Part shown: one piece after another, positions 1 to 10,700 of the stretch
How the letters are laid out: the number at the start of each line of letters is the position of its first letter
Position numbering within the stretch: the first letter of the stretch is position 1
Origin: Annulohypoxylon bovei var. microspora
Taxonomy: Eukaryota > Ascomycota > Sordariomycetes > Xylariales > Hypoxylaceae
Assembly (NCBI GenBank): GCA_022836615.1
Contig: MU405241.1
Location: 124,001-188,000, forward strand
Length of the DNA stretch: 64,000 nucleotides
Direction: 5' to 3'
Program-made: the position numbers and the translations under genes
The notes under the pieces: generated by a model
What the model saw: the letters and a program-made list of their open reading frames with translations, nothing else
Database searches by the model: none
What the model was told of the DNA's origin: nothing

Positions 1-1227
1 GTTGTCTTCACCACGGTCGAGTCAAAAGCTGATGTCTCAAAAGTTAGCAGCGCTAGCAACGGCGATTTTCAAACCCGTGAATTGTCTAGGGTTGTCAATA
101 CCAGGCAAGTGAATGAAGTAACTGTCCGTAGCTGGCTTGCTAAGGCTTCGGAGAGGAAATCGACGTTAGTTTTCTGTGTGGACCTTGCCCATATCGATGG
201 CTTGACTGAAACTTTCCGTCGGTACGGCGTTGATGCCAGATTTGTGACTGGTGAAACTCCGAACATTGAGAGGAGTCAGCTCATAGACGCCTTTAAAAGA
301 CGGGAATTCCCGGTATTAATCAACTGTGGCGTTTTTACTGAAGGAACCGACATTCCCAATATCGATTGTATCATCCTAGCGCGGCCGACTCGCTCCCGCA
401 ACTTGCTGGTGCAAATGATAGGAAGGGGTATGCGACTTCATCCAGATAAGACCGATTGCCACATCATCGACATGGTATCTAGTCTAGCTACCGGCATAGT
501 AACAACACCTACGTTGTTTGGTCTTGACCCGTCCGAGCTGGTCGAGAAAGTATCTGTGGAGGACATGCGGCGTCTAAAGAGCACGAGAGAAACTGGCGAG
601 AGCGCGCCGGCACGGAAAGTCACTTTCGTCGACTATGATTCAGTCTTCGATTTGATAGCAGACACATCTGGCGAAAAGCATATTCGATCAATTAGCCAGC
701 ATGCGTGGGTGCAAGTTTTGCCTCATAAGTGGATTCTATCGGGGCCTGGTGGGACTTTTATACGATTAGAAAGGAATATGGAACCAGAAGAAGAGAACAA
801 ATTCGCTGCCTGGGAAATCCGGGCTCTTCCCCAAGGTGTAGCGAAGTCTCCGTACGCCAAACCTCGAAGGCTACTCCAAGCACCCACCTTGGTCGATGCT
901 GTACATGGGAGTGATAAGTACGCATCTGAAAAATACCCTCATTACCTTATCTCAAGATACCAGAGCTGGCGGAACGGTCCTCCTACAGATGGTCAATTGA
1001 ACTTTCTAAACAAATTGCGAGGGGAGAAGGAAAAACTAACACCAACGGATATTACAAAGGGGAAGGCTGCAGATATGATAACGAAATTGAAGCATGGTGC
1101 TCGAGGCCGCTTTGCTACCATTGATGCGGACAGGAGGCGAAAGGAGCGGAAGCAGACGATGGTACAGGAGAGGGAGAAAGCAATCCAACAACGAGAAAAG
1201 GTCACTGTTGGACCTTTATTAGCGTGA
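1..1227 (+). CDS. irc3: IRC3-like mitochondrial DEAD/DEAH helicase, 3' part
   Basis: The reading frame is open from the first base of the window to the TGA at 1225-1227, so the gene is cut at its 5' end and at least 408 residues of its C-terminal part are present. What is visible is the second RecA-like (helicase C) domain: a strand with LVFCVD, then FVTGETP, LINCGVFTEGTDIP (motif V region) and the motif VI stretch QMIGRGMRLHPDKTDCHIID. The tail is basic and ends in a Lys/Arg/Glu-rich helix. Among superfamily 2 helicases this pattern fits the fungal Irc3 group, which in yeast is a branch-migrating helicase of mitochondrial DNA. The targeting sequence and Walker motifs lie outside the window. 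No intron is seen in this part. An apparent TTG start at 82 is only an artefact, since codons upstream match the family. Confidence 0.8.
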   Translation, partial: VVFTTVESKADVSKVSSASNGDFQTRELSRVVNTRQVNEVTVRSWLAKASERKSTLVFCVDLAHIDGLTETFRRYGVDARFVTGETPNIERSQLIDAFKRREFPVLINCGVFTEGTDIPNIDCIILARPTRSRNLLVQMIGRGMRLHPDKTDCHIIDMVSSLATGIVTTPTLFGLDPSELVEKVSVEDMRRLKSTRETGESAPARKVTFVDYDSVFDLIADTSGEKHIRSISQHAWVQVLPHKWILSGPGGTFIRLERNMEPEEENKFAAWEIRALPQGVAKSPYAKPRRLLQAPTLVDAVHGSDKYASEKYPHYLISRYQSWRNGPPTDGQLNFLNKLRGEKEKLTPTDITKGKAADMITKLKHGARGRFATIDADRRRKERKQTMVQEREKAIQQREKVTVGPLLA

Positions 1228-1881
1228 AGTTTTTCACAGGCTTACAGGTTCACGCATACGCAAACTGACAAAACTACCATGCTAGTCCGCTAACAAGGAC
1301 TTGACAGGCGGCTTGATTGAATGTTGGTAGATTCCGTTAAGGAAGGTTCCTGCTATTTTTGGATGGTCAATGTGATTCTGATTCTGATTAATACGCACTA
1401 ATCAGCCATACATACACCTGTTTCGTTCAATTTGCAGCTGTCGACTATCCACACAGTTCTTGTCACTCCCTCACGCACCTTCATCTCACCCAGTCTCGTA
1501 CCACAACCACAAGAAGGAAAACCAAACTTCACGGATACGCCAAGCTGAGTTTGTTTCCTTGTGAAGCATACTGAGATTAAATATTCTTCTTCTACAATAA
1601 TTACATCAACTTTTCTTCAACCTTCTTAAATCTAAATTTTGCGGCAACTTTGTTAGATCTTCCACCCAGGCGTATCTATGGTAATTGAGAGTACTGCCGT
1701 ATAGGTTTGGAACTCAAACCCAAAGTCAACTATGTTTTGCTCCTAACCTTTGTCCAGTACCTCTTTAATTGTTTACTTAAATAATTAATAGCCGACTTGT
1801 TCCTCCATCATCGGGACCTCTAATGTCGTTGTAATTTAAATCAACACATTTTCCTCCCACTTCCTGTAGTGGGAGGACGAC
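1228..1881. other. Intergenic: 3' end of IRC3-like gene and promoter/leader of next gene
   Basis: No gene is seen. The right half is pyrimidine-rich (for example around 1595-1635) as in many fungal promoters and leaders. A four-codon upstream frame (ATG at 1823, stop at 1832-1834) lies 60 bases before the next start codon and may sit in its 5' leader. Confidence 0.6.
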
Positions 1882-3279
1882 ATGGACAACATGGAACCTA
1901 TGGATATAATTCAACGGGAATCAGACACGGAATTCGCTATAGACTTAGGCGATAGTTCAAATACTAAGTTTATTAATTCAAAACGCCACCACCACCGCGC
2001 GCCTCCAATTAGATCGGCACCCAACACCCCATACTACTTTTCTAACCCCCCTTCCCCAGACTTCGTCGTCCAGTCGCGTTCCCTTCCCCTCGACGCACAG
2101 TCTCTAGCTAGCTGGAATACATTCCCTCCACCTCCTGTTCCGCGATTAGATCTAGACGACGTTAAGAGAGCGTTTGGAAAAGGATTACGCGATGTTGAGG
2201 AATTCACGGATCAACATATCCAACGATCTACTGCTCTCCGAGAAGTAATGGAAGAGGCCCATGGCAAGGCAAAAGAAATTGAGCACGAGAAAGAATCCGA
2301 TAAGGATAGTGAGACTATTCGAAAGGACCGAGTACTCCTTGCCGAAGTTCAACGAATGTATTACGCCTTTGCGAGTATCGAGGGCTGTGAAAATTATGTG
2401 TCTACTCGACGCCGCTATTCGGAGAATTTGAAGGCTCAGAGCCAGAAGCCGCCGCCAATGCCATCAAAGGCTGAGCTTTTGCTTGGTTCGGATGGGCCAT
2501 CTCCTGATACTGACTTACCCCGAACTAGCCAGTTGTACTTCCTTGGTTCGCCTCCGAAGCTGTACATTATTCCTTTCGACAAGGCCGTAGCTGCCGGTCT
2601 AGAAGATGTTGACGGTTCAAAACCTACACCTAAATCTCTCCCGAGCACACTTCAGGGAGAACCGCCCATATCCCAACTATGTCTACCAGCCGCACCTTTC
2701 TTATTCGAGCCCTCCCCCGCTCCGCTTAACAACGGCAATATACCAGACTGGTTCCCACTTCTCAAAATACCAGTGAATGGAGATGATCTTCAGTCTCGAT
2801 GGACAAACTTCCTCAGTTTCTTTGGCGTGTTAGATAAAGCAATAAAACTGAAGTACGACCTCGAGAAGCCGAAGTGGGATAAGAAGTGGCATGATCCCCA
2901 TCCCAAGTGGCCACACACCCACCGAGCGCTGAAGGGCGGTTGGTGGAAGTGCAGATCTGGACCCGATGCTCCAAAGGCCGAAGCTGAATGCCGTATGTGT
3001 CATAAAGTGACTCAGCTACCGAACCAGCCGTTCAATATGGAAGAGCGACACAAAGAGATCATGAACGCCATCAACGAGGCAATGAGAGAAGTTGCCGAGA
3101 AAGACAAGGCTGCCGTCCTGGCAATGCTACGCCAACAAGATCAACAAGATAAGACCTCCGAGTATAAGCTGTGGGTAGAGGAGCAGCAGGAGAACAAGCT
3201 GAAGACACCCAAGAAGAGTGTTTATCACCGGACACAGGGTTACAACTTCCTTCGAGGTTACGAGGAGCCATCTCCCTAG
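1882..3279 (+). CDS. Conserved-looking hypothetical protein, 465 aa
   Basis: A single uninterrupted frame of 465 codons. I do not recognise the family. The N-terminal third is low in order, with a His run near residues 35-38 and Pro-rich stretches (PPPPVPRLDLDD near residues 90-100). A charged segment near residues 125-155 could be helical. The C-terminal half is denser in aromatic residues and holds a Trp-rich block (WWKCRSGPDAPKAEAECRMC) that gives a CX12CX2C arrangement, which could bind a metal if a fourth ligand, perhaps a nearby His, takes part. After it comes a helical segment (NAINEAMREVAEKDKAAVLAML) and a basic tail. The start chosen is the first ATG of the frame; MDNMEPM has two more Met codons close by. 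The length without stop codons and the ordered composition support a real gene. It points the same way as both neighbours. Confidence 0.75.
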   Translation: MDNMEPMDIIQRESDTEFAIDLGDSSNTKFINSKRHHHRAPPIRSAPNTPYYFSNPPSPDFVVQSRSLPLDAQSLASWNTFPPPPVPRLDLDDVKRAFGKGLRDVEEFTDQHIQRSTALREVMEEAHGKAKEIEHEKESDKDSETIRKDRVLLAEVQRMYYAFASIEGCENYVSTRRRYSENLKAQSQKPPPMPSKAELLLGSDGPSPDTDLPRTSQLYFLGSPPKLYIIPFDKAVAAGLEDVDGSKPTPKSLPSTLQGEPPISQLCLPAAPFLFEPSPAPLNNGNIPDWFPLLKIPVNGDDLQSRWTNFLSFFGVLDKAIKLKYDLEKPKWDKKWHDPHPKWPHTHRALKGGWWKCRSGPDAPKAEAECRMCHKVTQLPNQPFNMEERHKEIMNAINEAMREVAEKDKAAVLAMLRQQDQQDKTSEYKLWVEEQQENKLKTPKKSVYHRTQGYNFLRGYEEPSP

Positions 3280-4257
3280 GCTCCTTCCTAATGTTCTTTA
3301 TGGGAGGTTTTAATGTGGACTAGGATAAGTCACGAATTCGCACAAGTCAGGTATTTCATAGGCGGAGGCGTTTACTGGTGGTTCAGGGTTGATGGTATCG
3401 GCATGGCTCTAGCAAATATTTTGCTTGGAGGAGGGGGGCATTTGCGAGGTTCACGATAGGAATGAGCTATGAAATCTGGATGAATGCATGGCTGGCGTAC
3501 AGGTCTCGCATAATTGATGGCTAGTGGATTATCTTCGACTCTCACAGATGTTTAACTAGGAGGAGTCAAACTTGCATAGGGGGAGTTTGATGAATGATAT
3601 TCTCCTCTTTAACTTACACTGATGGCTATGTTCCCGTGAAATACTTAATGGTGAAAAACTTAATGTTGACCGCGAGGATAGATAACATGATAATATCTCA
3701 TTAATGCCTAGTCTTATGGCATAGGTTTTTAAAGTATAGGTAGCCTTTATAATTAAAAGCATATTCCTATTGTTAGCATTATTCCTCTTAAACTTTGGAA
3801 CCCCCTATTTAGAGGAGGGTTATGTGAAGGAAGGGTGATTAAAATCAGCCACAAAGTGAAAAGTGGAGTTTGCCGTCGGCACGACTCGGGACCAACCCTA
3901 TTCTTTTCCACTAGTATCATTATCTCCGATAATTGTGGCTAGTGCTTAGAAAAAAACCAGCTTAGAAAGCGATGATGTATTTTGTTGAAAATACGTCCAA
4001 GCTCCAATAGAATTATTAAGACGATTTTTAGAAACCGCCTTCACCTTTTCGTTTTTGGCAGGGCAATGGGCAGTTTCTCCCCTAGCCCTTTTGCCGCAAT
4101 TTATGTACTTTAGATCGCCACTTCTTTCCTTCTAATCTCAACTGGTGGTGTTTTTCTGCGACTTTGAATTCGTCTTGTATAACGACCCTCTCCCTTCCAA
4201 TTCCGTCATCATCCCCTCCACCAATTTTTCCCTCCTCCCACTAGAGAGCTCTCGAAA
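3280..4257. other. Intergenic before Lon protease gene
   Basis: No gene seen in 978 bases. Short frames here lack protein-like composition. The last 150 bases are rich in C and T and probably form the Lon promoter and leader. Confidence 0.6.
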
Positions 4258-7200
4258 ATGCTTTGTCGACAACGTTTAGCACGGCAGGTTGCCGTGAGGG
4301 CACCTTCAAACTTTGCGCAGAGGATTCGTCCCCGTTTTGCCTCTCGTCATTATTCAATAAATACCTCCGCCCGATCGACCGAAAATACGATCGCGTGCTC
4401 AAGACCGACCATAGCTTCTACACCTGGCGCCTTATTAAGAACAAACTTTTCTACCTCGGCCACCAGGAAAAAAGATAAGAAAGATAGTGACTTCTTCGAT
4501 GGACCTGTAGAGCCATTGTCAGAGGAAGAGACCAAAGCAAACCAGGAGAAAAAGAAGAAGACGGAGAAGACGGAAAAGGTGGAAAAGACAGAAAAGACAG
4601 AAGAGTCTAAAAAGGAAGTGAGCGAGGCGAGAAGCTCCAATGAGGAACCCCCGCCGTCTAGCAAGGGTCAAGGAGAACCACAGGATGGCAAGGAGAGCAA
4701 AGATGGTAAAGAGGGTAAAGGAAGCAGTGCGGCTGGAGGTGCGTCATCCGGGTCGGGTAACGATGCGCCTGGAGATGGAAGCCGAAAGGGTCGAAAGTCA
4801 GGAGCCGACAAGGCACTACAGAAGCCCGTAGTGCCTGACGTATACCCCCAGGTTATGGCGATCCCTATTGCGAAGCGACCTCTATTCCCCGGATTTTACA
4901 AGGCAATCACTATTAAGGACCCGCACGTCTCTGCCGCAATATTGGAGATGATCAAGAGGGGTCAACCCTATGTTGGCGCATTCTTATTCAAAGATGAGAA
5001 TGCCGATGAGGATATAATTAGGGACCCAGCTGATGTCTATGATACTGGTGTTTTTGCCCAAGTTACGAGCGCATTCCCAGTTCACGGAGAACAGAACAGT
5101 CTCACAGCTATTTTATACCCTCATCGCCGCATAAAATTATCGACTCTTATACCCCCTAGCACCAACGAGCCTAAGAAGGCAGATGCTGAACCAGAACCTA
5201 TCCCCGAGCCGGTACCGACCAAGACGGAAGAGGAATCACAGCCGGAGAAGAAGGGCGACGTAGTCGCAAGCTTCGAGGAGAGCGCTGTGGCCCAGAAGAC
5301 AGATGCTGCATCTGAAAAGTATGAGCCAACATCCTTCTTACGAAAGTACCCAGTCAGTCTCGTCAATGTGGAGAATCTGTCCGAAGAGCCTTTCGACCCC
5401 AAAAGTCCAGTCATTCGAGCTGTTACAAACGAAATCGTAAACGTTTTCAAGGAAGTCGCCTCCATGAATAGTTTGTTCAGGGATCAAATATCAACCTTCT
5501 CTATGAGCCAGTCGTCGGGTAATGTTATGTCAGAGCCTGCTAAGTTAGCAGATTTTGCTGCAGCCGTATCTGCCGGGGAGCCCGCGGAATTGCAAGATGT
5601 TCTGGATAGCCTGAACGTCGAGGACCGAATGCAAAAGGCTTTAGTCGTACTCAAGAAAGAGCTCATGAATGCCCAGCTCCAGTCCAAGATTACCAAGGAC
5701 GTGGAACAGAAGATCACAAAGCGACAACGGGAATACTGGTTAATGGAGCAAATGAAGGGTATCCGCCGCGAATTGGGTATCGAGTCTGATGGTAAGGACA
5801 AGCTCGTCGAAAAATTCAAAGAAAGAGCCGACAAGTTAGCTATGCCTGAGGCCGTCCGAAAGGTGTTTGATGACGAAATTAACAAGCTTGCCCACCTCGA
5901 ACCTGCTGCATCCGAGTTCAACGTGACGAGGAACTACTTGGATTGGCTAACGCAGGTCCCCTGGGGACAGCGAAGTGCCGAAAACTTCGGCATACAAAAT
6001 GCGATGAAGGTACTAGATGAGGACCATTACGGACTTAAGGATGTCAAGGATCGTATACTAGAGTTCATCGCAGTTGGTAAACTCCGTGGTACTGTCGAAG
6101 GCAAAATCTTATGTTTCGTGGGTCCTCCCGGCGTTGGTAAGACGAGTATAGGCAAGTCGATTGCCAGGGCTTTAAATCGGCAATACTACAGGTTCAGTGT
6201 GGGCGGTCTCACTGATGTGGCCGAAATCAAGGGTCACCGACGGACGTATGTCGGTGCCCTTCCCGGACGAGTCATTCAAGCTTTAAAGAAGTGTCAGACT
6301 GAGAATCCTCTAATATTGATTGACGAGGTTGACAAGATTGGCCGGGGCTATCAAGGCGACCCTTCATCGGCTCTTCTAGAGCTACTCGACCCGGAGCAAA
6401 ATAACTCTTTCTTAGATCACTACATGGACGTCCCCGTTGACCTCTCCAAAGTTTTGTTTGTTTGCACAGCAAATATGACCGACACCATTCCAAGACCTCT
6501 TTTAGACCGTATGGAGGTCATCAGACTCTCCGGGTACGTTTCCGACGAGAAGAGGGCAATTGCTGATAAATATCTTGCTCCCGCGGCGAAAGAGCTTGCC
6601 GGATTAAAAGAGGCAGACGTCAATCTAACGGACGAGGCGATCGACGAGTTAATCAAGTCGTACTGCCGCGAGTCGGGCGTTCGGAATCTAAAGAAGCAGA
6701 TCGAGAAGGTCTACCGCAAGTCGGCCCTCAAGATTGTTCAGGAACTAGGTGAGGATGTCTTGCCCGAGTCTGCGGCTCTCACGGACGACGGCAAGGCAGC
6801 ATTAGAGGAATCGGAGAAGAAGGAGAAGGAGAAGGGGAACCAGGACCCTACTTCTCCTGAGGCATCCGAGAAAGAAACTACGGAGAAGCCGCGTGTGCCT
6901 CTAAAGGTACCCGATTCGGTTCACGTTGAAATCAGCAAGGAAAATCTTAAGGACTACGTTGGTCCTCCCATATTCACCTCAGACCGTTTGTACGACGTGA
7001 CGCCGGCTGGTGTTGCGATGGGTCTCGCATGGACCCAGCTAGGCGGATCTGCCATGTACATAGAGTCCATCCTGCAGTCTGCATTAAGACCCAGCAGCCG
7101 CGCAGGCTTAGAGATCACGGGTAACCTTAAGACAGTTATGAAGGAATCGTCGACGATCGCCTATTCTTTCGCCAAGGCATTTATGGCTAAGCAGTTCTCG

Positions 7201-7707
7201 GACAACCACTTCTTCGATAAAGCCAAGATTCACCTACACGTGCCAGAAGGGGCAGTGCAGAAAGATGGGCCATCAGCTGGCGTAACTATGGCGACATCGT
7301 TCTTATCATTGGCATTGGAGGCTCCAGTCAACCCCACAATCGCAATGACTGGAGAGCTTACCTTGACCGGCAAAGTCCTTAGGATAGGGGGTCTGCGGGA
7401 GAAGACGGTTGCGGCAAGGCGAGCTGGTTGTAAGATGGTCATCTTCCCAGAGGATAATATGTCCGACTGGCTAGAACTTCCTGAGGTGGGTACCCCAAGC
7501 CGGCAACGATAGCCCAATGCTACGGTTCAAGCTAACATTATCATGCAGAACATCAAGGAGGGTCTTGAGGGCCGTCCAGCCAGCTGGTACAACGAAATCT
7601 TCGAGCTCGTCTTCCCCAATCTGGACCGGGAACAGGCAAATCGATGCAAGATCTGCGAATGGAAGAAGGAGCACGACGCTAAAGCGAAGAGCGACAAAGA
7701 CGAATAG
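4258..7707 (+). CDS. pim1: Mitochondrial ATP-dependent Lon protease
   Basis: Two exons, 4258-7485 and 7549-7707, give 1128 residues. The 63-nt intron 7486-7548 starts GTGGGT, has GCTAAC as branch site at 7531 and ends GCAG; reading through it gives an early stop, while splicing restores the family's C-terminus (LPE/NIKEGL, then WYNEIFELVFP). Lon degrades unfolded matrix proteins and binds mitochondrial DNA. Order of parts: a basic, Arg-rich presequence (residues 1-35), a Lys/Glu-rich low-complexity stretch (about 75-150), the N-terminal substrate domain broken by an acidic insert near 300-350, the AAA+ module with Walker A GPPGVGKT at 622-629 and Walker B LILIDE ending at 690, and the protease domain with catalytic Ser1006 in KDGPSAG and Lys1049. 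The 43-residue Ser-Lys spacing equals that of bacterial Lon. Length fits fungal Pim1. All key residues are intact. Confidence 0.97.
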
Positions 7708-10700
7708 GAGACGAGGCGGAAGGCGGAGTGACTGGTACACTCCCACGGCACTCGCACAGCCCCATCGTCGACATGCATATTTTATAGACCTTTGACAGTA
7801 ATGCATTTGCGGGATTGGGCCATCAGACGGGCGTTTAGGCGGCAAGACAATGACTCGACGAAACGGCTTGGAGCATGGAAAACCCATCCAACCACCAACC
7901 AACCATACAATGTACTCCTCACTCCTCACATCTTTCTAAGGCATTGCACTTTTGTATCATACGATCTACCTACCCGTACTTATCTTGCAGATAGTGGAAA
8001 GGGAAACAGGCGGACCAGGTGGCGGCGCGTAGCTTGCTTTGTTCTGGCTTGCTTTCCCCCTTATTCCACTCATCTTACATAGTAGCAAGAAGAAAAGAAA
8101 GGAAAAACTCACGGACTAAAACATGAAGAAACCATATGGTAGCAACGTGTCAAAATACCAGTGACACGCTCCTAGACTATGACAGGACCCCGTCAATGAA
8201 TGTTTTTTTTGGTGCCAAGTAACGCCGTGTCTAGCTGGAGCCAGAGGCAGGTTCGGGCTATGTGTTGCAGATATCCAATTCGCAAATGGGGATTAGCGCA
8301 TACCGCAAAATGTCTGCAGCCGGTCGCATTGAGATTCCTACACTTACATCTTCCGTGGCTTGCCGTTGCGTCAGGCGCCCCACGACTCTGGTTCTCTGCT
8401 CGGGTCGGAGGTAGTATGTAGGTATGTAGGTATGTGGTATGTATGGTCGTATTATTCAGCTTCGGAGAGGGCGGAATTGGGCTTCGGACGTTGGTCCGCT
8501 ATTACTGTCAGAAGTCAATTCCTCTGAAGTCTTGGGGGTTCGACTCCTTGCTTATGACTATATGTAGGTAGGTAGGTATCTATGGCGTTGCTGACCACCT
8601 CGATAAACGAGCACAGCCGAGAGAGCGAGAATGTGAGATTCCGTTGTAATTTGCAGTGATTACGTGCCTAAAAAGCCCGACCCGGCGCCTCCACTCTACT
8701 ACGTGCGTTCTTGCTCGGGGACCGCCTAGGGGGCGGGCTGGGTACGTGCTAGCCTACCGACGGACAGAACGCTGGATGATGTATGTGCATATGGGACGTG
8801 GGCGTGGGCATGGTGACTTGGAGTAATTAATAATTGATGGGGGGTATAGCGACGCCAGCTAATTCCATTGGCGGAGCGCAAGGCGAGGGAAAAAAAGGGT
8901 TCAGGGTCAGCCACGGGAGCCAATGCAGGGCGAGATGCCGCGATCTTCTTTTCTTCTTCTTTTTTTTCCAGGGCTCTTCCACGCGAGCAGGCAGGCCTAA
9001 TTCATCCTTCGCGTGCGCGGTGACACTCAAGGTAGGTACCCGTAGATCGTTCTTAATTTTCTTGCACATTTGATATGTTCTATGATCGTCATAGAAGCAC
9101 GACGGAGGCGAAGTGAAGGGTTTTGGGTGGGTGTGCGTGTGCGAGGTGAGATGGAGGAGAGGCAATCGACGATGGCATGGGGACGGGGATGGGGATGGGA
9201 AGATTGAGAGATTTCCCTGCCGGCGAGGCCCCAGGTGACGATCAGTAAGGTCCCGGAGGTCGACGAGCGGCTTCGTGCAGGCGGCCGTGCGATTCGCGAA
9301 TGGGAGGCGCCCGAGGATCTTACGGGATTGTCGTCATGCAGGGAGAGAGGGAGAGAGAGAACGTAGACGCTTGTATTGGGTAGGCAGGTTGCTTACTTCC
9401 CACAACGCGCATTGGCAGCCAGTTGTCCTCAAGCAGCAGCCTCGCTTTGTGATGTGTGTGTCTGTGTTGTTGTTTTTTTCCATGGCGTTGTTAGAGACAA
9501 CAGCTACCTACTCTCTACTTACCTACCTACCTACTTGGAACATCCCATGTTCTGTTATGTGTGTTAGAAGCTATCGCACGCATCGCTGCCCAATTCCTCC
9601 AAGACACCTTCTCCCCGGTGACGATAGCGGTAGCACTCCTAGCGCAGTTGCGTGGTTCCAACGGCCACCTGGGCTAACGTGGTCTTAGATTGGGTAGCAC
9701 CCGGGAAGGGAAGCGCATAGAATTGTATTTTTTTTTCTTCTTTTTCGGCCACGGGGGGAAGGGGGGTATATGATGTAGTATGTATACCTATACTTATGTA
9801 CATACGTAGGTATATAGCAAAGCGGCTTTTGAGATATCCATGATTGCCTGCCTACCATCTGCGTACAGGTAAGTATTTGCGGGCTGGAGGGGGAATCGAG
9901 GAAAGCGGGATCTTGGCTTAGGTCCAGCCCTAAACTGTTGATCTAGCGTGGGCTGACGACATATTGTTTAACCCCCTTGGACAACACATCGCGGGTTGCG
10001 CTGCGGCAGGGGTCGTCGGGGTTAGGGAGAGGATGGGACAGGCTGAGATGGTCTGGGTGAAGTTTCGAGAAGACTTCTAACTTCTGACTTATAAGCTAGC
10101 TATACGTATATGATACTGGATATGATATGATATTCCGCACATGTTGCAGTGGGTTGGCGAACTCGCCTTGGTGAACCGGTTCGTTTCCTTCCTTGGGGTT
10201 CTTTTGTTTTCACACGTCATGTTCTTTTTTTATATCATCATACGAACCATCTGGTACGTCTCCGATTACGTACGGGTTGTGCTTGTACTTGTGTTTACTA
10301 TGTGTGTATGTGTGTATACCTAGTATGTGTAGATGTGTATGTGTTAGTTTCAGCTACGATATACTACATAGTAGTGCTTCGTTGGCCCACATGACTAGCC
10401 GTCGATGTTGGCAAGCGGATAACTCTTGCGTTAGCTTAGTTCCGGGCCGGTCTCGCGGTTAGGGCAACGTCAAGGAATAATGCCATTCTAAATATATGAC
10501 CTGTCAAAGTAAGGAAGTCAGGAAGATCCTGGGAATCATATAGGAACCTAACTTGCGAACTGCATTCGGGAACTTATCTACATATGTAGGTATGTTTACC
10601 AAACTCCGGTAAAGGTAAAGGCTTGTTGCCATGTAAAGATGTAAAGTCGGTGAGCGCAATAGGATAGCGGTGTAATTATGTCTATGTTTGGTATGTTTGG

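Noticed and set aside
82..266. TTG at 82 as start of the helicase gene
   Set aside because: Codons 1-81 are in frame and continue family-like text, so the gene begins outside the window.
7486..7512. Apparent C-terminus VGTPSRQR of Lon
   Set aside because: It is intron read-through; splicing at 7486-7548 restores the conserved end.
8530..8555. GGTTCGACTCC, resembling a tRNA B box
   Set aside because: The stem around the loop pairs poorly and no A box or acceptor stem is found at the right distance upstream.
9275..9688. 137-codon plus-strand frame
   Set aside because: Crosses microsatellite DNA, and its composition follows the repeats.
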